Translations under genes and position numbers: made by a program
The notes under the pieces: model-generated
What the model was told of the DNA's origin: nothing
What the model saw: the letters and a program-made list of their open reading frames with translations, nothing else
The model's database searches: none
Shown: positions 5,831 to 8,027 of the stretch, piece by piece
Layout: each line of letters opens with the position of its first letter
How positions within the stretch are numbered: the first letter of the stretch is position 1
Assembly: GCA_003508005.1 (NCBI GenBank)
Contig: DNUE01000072.1
Location: 9,653-17,679, forward strand
Reading direction: 5' to 3'
DNA from: Desulfobulbaceae bacterium
GTDB lineage: Bacteria > Desulfobacterota > Desulfobulbia > Desulfobulbales > Desulfobulbaceae
Length of the DNA: 8,027 nucleotides

Positions 5831-6595
5831 TTATCCTCCTGCACGCAATTTAAGAATTCCGGGGAAATACCAGAGCATCAAGAGACACAGCACACCATTG
5901 CCCAACAGGATGAGCAGCATGCCGGGATCGCGCTTCACGATGATGCCCATATCCGGAACCCGGTAGGGCTGATTGTCCTGCGGCTTGCCGACCATACCCA
6001 AATGCAGGCTGAGGCCCTGCCAGTACACCGGCTGCAGAATTTCTACGCTGCGCCACTCGGAGCGACCGTTGGCCGTCAACTCCAGGTCCGCCCGGCATTG
6101 TTCGAGACTACCCGGAGGCAGGGGCGCTCCGGAAAAACGGCATTGATAATCCAGTACCGCGACCTGTCGGCCGGCCAGTTCCAGCGAGGCGCCGGCCCGG
6201 GCCGGCAGACCGGTCTTGACGCCGGTAAAATCGGTCAGGGCATGGCCCATGAGCAGCAGCAGGAAGCAACCGTGCATCAGCGAAGGCGCCAGCAGCAGGC
6301 AGAACAGGTAGGGCCGGTGCTGACCACGCCGCTGCCAAAGAAACAGGACCCGGTTCAAGGTACAGGCGAAAGTGTTGATGCCCAACAGGGTCAGCAGGGC
6401 GAGCAGGCTCAGCAACCACCAGGCATGCCATCCCGAATGCTGCATGAACCAGGGCAGCAGCAGATTGCGATTCAGCAAATCGTAAACCGGTAGGAATTTG
6501 GCGTGAAAACTGCCGATGAACAGGTTGAGGGAGAGAAGCACCAGCAGCAAAAGGGTCAAGCGGAGTCCGGCCAGCCAATTCCAGAATGTTCTCAT
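5831..6595 (-). CDS. Short ResB/Ccs1-like membrane protein
   Basis: A 254-residue protein of the ResB family, the heme-handling partner of CcsA in system II cytochrome c assembly. Four membrane segments are visible: about 8-30 (GLRLTLLLLVLLSL), 57-77, 97-120 (containing His108) and 224-247. Between the last two lies a periplasmic domain of about 100 residues ending in the family-like VYWQGLSLHLG (190-200) and KRDPGMLLILLGNG (221-234). Full-size ResB proteins are usually 400 residues or more, so this is a reduced form. The frame is open upstream to 6853, but that part overlaps ccsA; the ATG at 6595 has GGAGGAG before it and sits 2 bases after the ccsA stop, so it is the likely start. Tight spacing to both neighbours implies co-translation. 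Family sure; role in cytochrome assembly versus heme or other ligand handling uncertain. Confidence 0.83.
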   Translation of the reverse strand: MRTFWNWLAGLRLTLLLLVLLSLNLFIGSFHAKFLPVYDLLNRNLLLPWFMQHSGWHAWWLLSLLALLTLLGINTFACTLNRVLFLWQRRGQHRPYLFCLLLAPSLMHGCFLLLLMGHALTDFTGVKTGLPARAGASLELAGRQVAVLDYQCRFSGAPLPPGSLEQCRADLELTANGRSEWRSVEILQPVYWQGLSLHLGMVGKPQDNQPYRVPDMGIIVKRDPGMLLILLGNGVLCLLMLWYFPGILKLRAGG

Positions 6596-6597
6596 GA

Positions 6598-7455
6598 TCA
6601 GCGCTCCTCCCGGCCGGTGGTGTTCATGGCTTCGACCGCCGCAGGCAACTCCGGGCCCGCCGCCTCGACAACCGTACCGGTTACAACCTGTTCCGGTTTT
6701 GCCTCGGCTGCGAACAGGGTCATATAGGGCACCACCTGCAGGACATAACCGAAGACCAGCATCAGGCCGGCGCCGGTCAACGCCCAGCGCGCCTTGTGGC
6801 GCAAAGTCACGGCACGATCGAAATGGGTGTGGAGGTAGCCGCAATAGCAGCACCAGATGGCCGCCGACTGCAGGTGCCGCTCACTCCAGTGAAACAGGGT
6901 CGCCCAGCCCAGGTAGCTCCAGATGGCTCCGACAATCTGCGCCAGGCTGTAAAGGATGAAGCCCCAGATGGCCAGGCTGTTGAACAACGTGCCCTGGTAA
7001 CGGCCGCGCAGAAAGCGCCAGGCAAACCAGCCGGCCAGCAACCAGCAGGCCGTGGCCAGGACTTCGAGAAAGAAGAACGCCGGGGAAAACAGGGTCTTGC
7101 TGAACGGCCCCGGAGCCGGCAGGGAGATGGGCAGCAGCAAGCCCAGCAGGGCGGCAATGACAGTGGGCCAGACGATGGAGGCGGCGTCCTCGCTTTTTTT
7201 CCACAACAACAGCAAAGCCAGCAGCGCAAAGCACCAGGGCAGGAAATGGCTGACGTTGAACACACCGTTGAGGGAAAACACCCACCAGGACCAGGAGCGG
7301 GTCAACAGAGACAGGGTATGAAAACCGAATCCGGTCGCCAGCAGAATCGTCATCCAGGCGGACCGGCTTGGGCGCAGGCAGTGAAAAATCAGGCTGCCGG
7401 CGTAACCGCCGACAGCCCCAATCAACAACATGGAGGAGGCATCAGTTGTGCTCAT
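6598..7455 (-). CDS. CcsA/ResC-like membrane protein with degenerate WWD motif
   Basis: A 285-residue polytopic protein with about eight membrane segments, of the CcsA/ResC/CcmC heme-handling family. His46 in GFHTLSLLTR and His209 in CGYLHTHF fall at the positions of the family's conserved histidines before and after the tryptophan-rich loop. The loop itself (173-201, IVGAIWSYLGWATLFHW then SERHLQSAAIW) aligns with the canonical 'WGxYWxWDPKETW' but has lost the Trp-Asp-Pro-Lys-Glu core: the aspartate position is Ser191. The C-terminal 35 residues are hydrophilic and not part of the family fold. ATG at 7455 is preceded by GAGGG. It lies 66 bases after the receptor gene and 2 bases before resB. 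Because the WWD loop positions heme in true CcsA, this copy may handle heme differently, or another tetrapyrrole. Confidence 0.82.
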   Translation of the reverse strand: MSTTDASSMLLIGAVGGYAGSLIFHCLRPSRSAWMTILLATGFGFHTLSLLTRSWSWWVFSLNGVFNVSHFLPWCFALLALLLLWKKSEDAASIVWPTVIAALLGLLLPISLPAPGPFSKTLFSPAFFFLEVLATACWLLAGWFAWRFLRGRYQGTLFNSLAIWGFILYSLAQIVGAIWSYLGWATLFHWSERHLQSAAIWCCYCGYLHTHFDRAVTLRHKARWALTGAGLMLVFGYVLQVVPYMTLFAAEAKPEQVVTGTVVEAAGPELPAAVEAMNTTGREER

Positions 7456-7473
7456 GCGTGTTGCCCTCGCTTG

Positions 7474-7499
7474 CGCGGCCGGGTCGGGTTCCGGCCGCG
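7474..7499 (-). other. Strong intercistronic hairpin between receptor and ccsA-like genes
   Basis: CGCGGCCGG (7474-7482) and CCGGCCGCG (7491-7499) form a perfect 9-bp all-GC stem with an 8-base loop in the 66-base gap. No U-run follows leftwards, so it should not terminate efficiently alone. A role in uncoupling receptor mRNA level from the downstream genes is plausible. Confidence 0.55.
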
Positions 7500-7521
7500 T
7501 CAGCCTGTGAAATTTGGCTTA

Positions 7522-8027
7522 TCAATACTTGAAACTCAGGCCCGCCATAAAATTGCGGCCCGGGCTGGGCTTGCCGACTTCATAATAATCCCGATCCGTC
7601 AGGTTCTGGGCCTCGATAAACACCCGGCCCTCGACGCCCCATATTTCCAGAAGTTTCTGCTCGGCACGAGCGTTGACCAGGAAAAAGTCGGGGCTGCGGG
7701 TCCATTCGTAGGTGCGGCGGGCCACCTCTTTGTCAAAGAACTGCCGATTGACGTAGGACAGCTGCACACTGGTGGTCAACCCGAACGGGAACCGGTAGCG
7801 CAGATCCAGATTGGCCCGGTGGCGCGGCCGGCCTTCCAACTCGCGCTTCAGATCCCTGTCTTCGGTGCGCATGTAGGTGTAATTCAAACCGGCCCAGAAC
7901 TTGTCGGTAATGTCCGCTCCCAGAGCCAGTTCCACACCTTGGGTCGTGGCCTTGCCAACATTGACGTAAGCCGGAACGTCGTCATCCTGGATGGGATCAT
8001 AGACATCGATGCGGTCGATAAGGTTAT
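7522..8027 (-). CDS. TonB-dependent outer-membrane receptor, C-terminal 167 residues
   Basis: The frame is open from the right edge to the TGA at 7522-7524, so the gene starts outside the window; the GTG at 7935 is internal, since receptor sequence continues before it. The visible part is the last portion of a 22-strand beta-barrel. Marks are NVGKATTQGVELAL (typical 'NxGxAxxxGVE' strand), ADITDKFWAGLNYTYMRTED, RPRHRANLDLRYRFP, NARAEQKLLEIWGVEGRVFIEAQNLTDRDYYE and the final PGRNFMAGLSFKY (each quoted in part). The last residue is aromatic, as required for outer-membrane insertion. 'NLTDRDYYExGxPxPGRNF' is common to siderophore, heme, corrinoid and metal-chelate receptors, so the ligand cannot be told. 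It is probably the first or an early gene of the leftward operon. Confidence 0.92.
   Translation of the reverse strand, partial: NLIDRIDVYDPIQDDDVPAYVNVGKATTQGVELALGADITDKFWAGLNYTYMRTEDRDLKRELEGRPRHRANLDLRYRFPFGLTTSVQLSYVNRQFFDKEVARRTYEWTRSPDFFLVNARAEQKLLEIWGVEGRVFIEAQNLTDRDYYEVGKPSPGRNFMAGLSFKY

Noticed and set aside
4059..5966. A 635-codon open frame on the plus strand, antisense to the fusion gene
   Set aside because: It mirrors the coding frame of the opposite strand in GC-rich DNA. Its product has no domain pattern, is rich in His/Gln/Asp of the kind produced by reverse frames, and has no ribosome binding site. The minus-strand product has clear motifs.
6596..6853. 86-residue N-terminal extension of the ResB-like frame
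   Set aside because: It overlaps the CcsA-like gene in another frame and lacks membrane or family character. The ATG at 6595 has a strong ribosome binding site and starts a typical ResB first helix.
1..8027. CRISPR arrays, tRNA or rRNA genes, insertion sequences
   Set aside because: No regularly spaced direct repeats, no tRNA cloverleaf or rRNA-like stretch, and no transposase coding sequence or terminal inverted repeats with target duplications were seen.

Overview
The window is a GC-rich bacterial chromosome segment, from a Gram-negative organism because it ends in a TonB-dependent outer-membrane receptor. The mix of genes (CcsA/ResB-type cytochrome assembly proteins, an exported tetrapyrrole-methylase fusion, a ModA-like binding protein, a YHS protein and a nitrous-oxide-stimulated-promoter family protein) is what I would expect of an anaerobic, cytochrome-rich Desulfuromonadales/Geobacter-type bacterium. 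That taxonomic guess rests on gene content alone.

Left part (1-1700): three small units. The 5' end of a helix-turn-helix protein gene runs leftwards off the window (253 to 1), with a 21-bp near-palindrome just upstream that looks like an operator. A noncoding stretch of about 445 bases follows. It holds a plausible extended -10 promoter and a 44-codon ORF whose start resembles the N-terminus of Ada-type alkylation-repair proteins. Then come a rightward YHS-domain gene (699-1094), closed by a strong bidirectional terminator, and a rightward cysteine-rich protein gene (1318-1647) preceded by a perfect TATAAT box.

Right part (1820-8027): one leftward gene cluster, probably a single operon whose promoter lies beyond the right edge. 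In order of transcription it encodes a TonB-dependent receptor (C-terminus only), a CcsA-like membrane protein with a degenerate WWD motif, a short ResB-like protein, a secreted fusion of two sulfite-oxidase-fold domains with a corrin/porphyrin methylase domain, an APC amino-acid permease and a ModA-like periplasmic binding protein. Three junctions are 2-nt gaps or a 10-nt overlap. The two larger gaps (66 and 68 nt) each carry a perfect hairpin.

Working hypothesis (inference): the cluster is an envelope system that takes up or modifies a tetrapyrrole or metal ligand. The receptor would bring it across the outer membrane, the exported fusion and binding protein would handle it in the periplasm, and the CcsA/ResB pair would move or bind heme-like ligand at the inner membrane. 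The degenerate WWD motif and the absence of a cysteine in the molybdopterin-type domains argue against ordinary cytochrome c maturation and ordinary sulfite-oxidase chemistry. This makes the cluster the most interesting content of the window.
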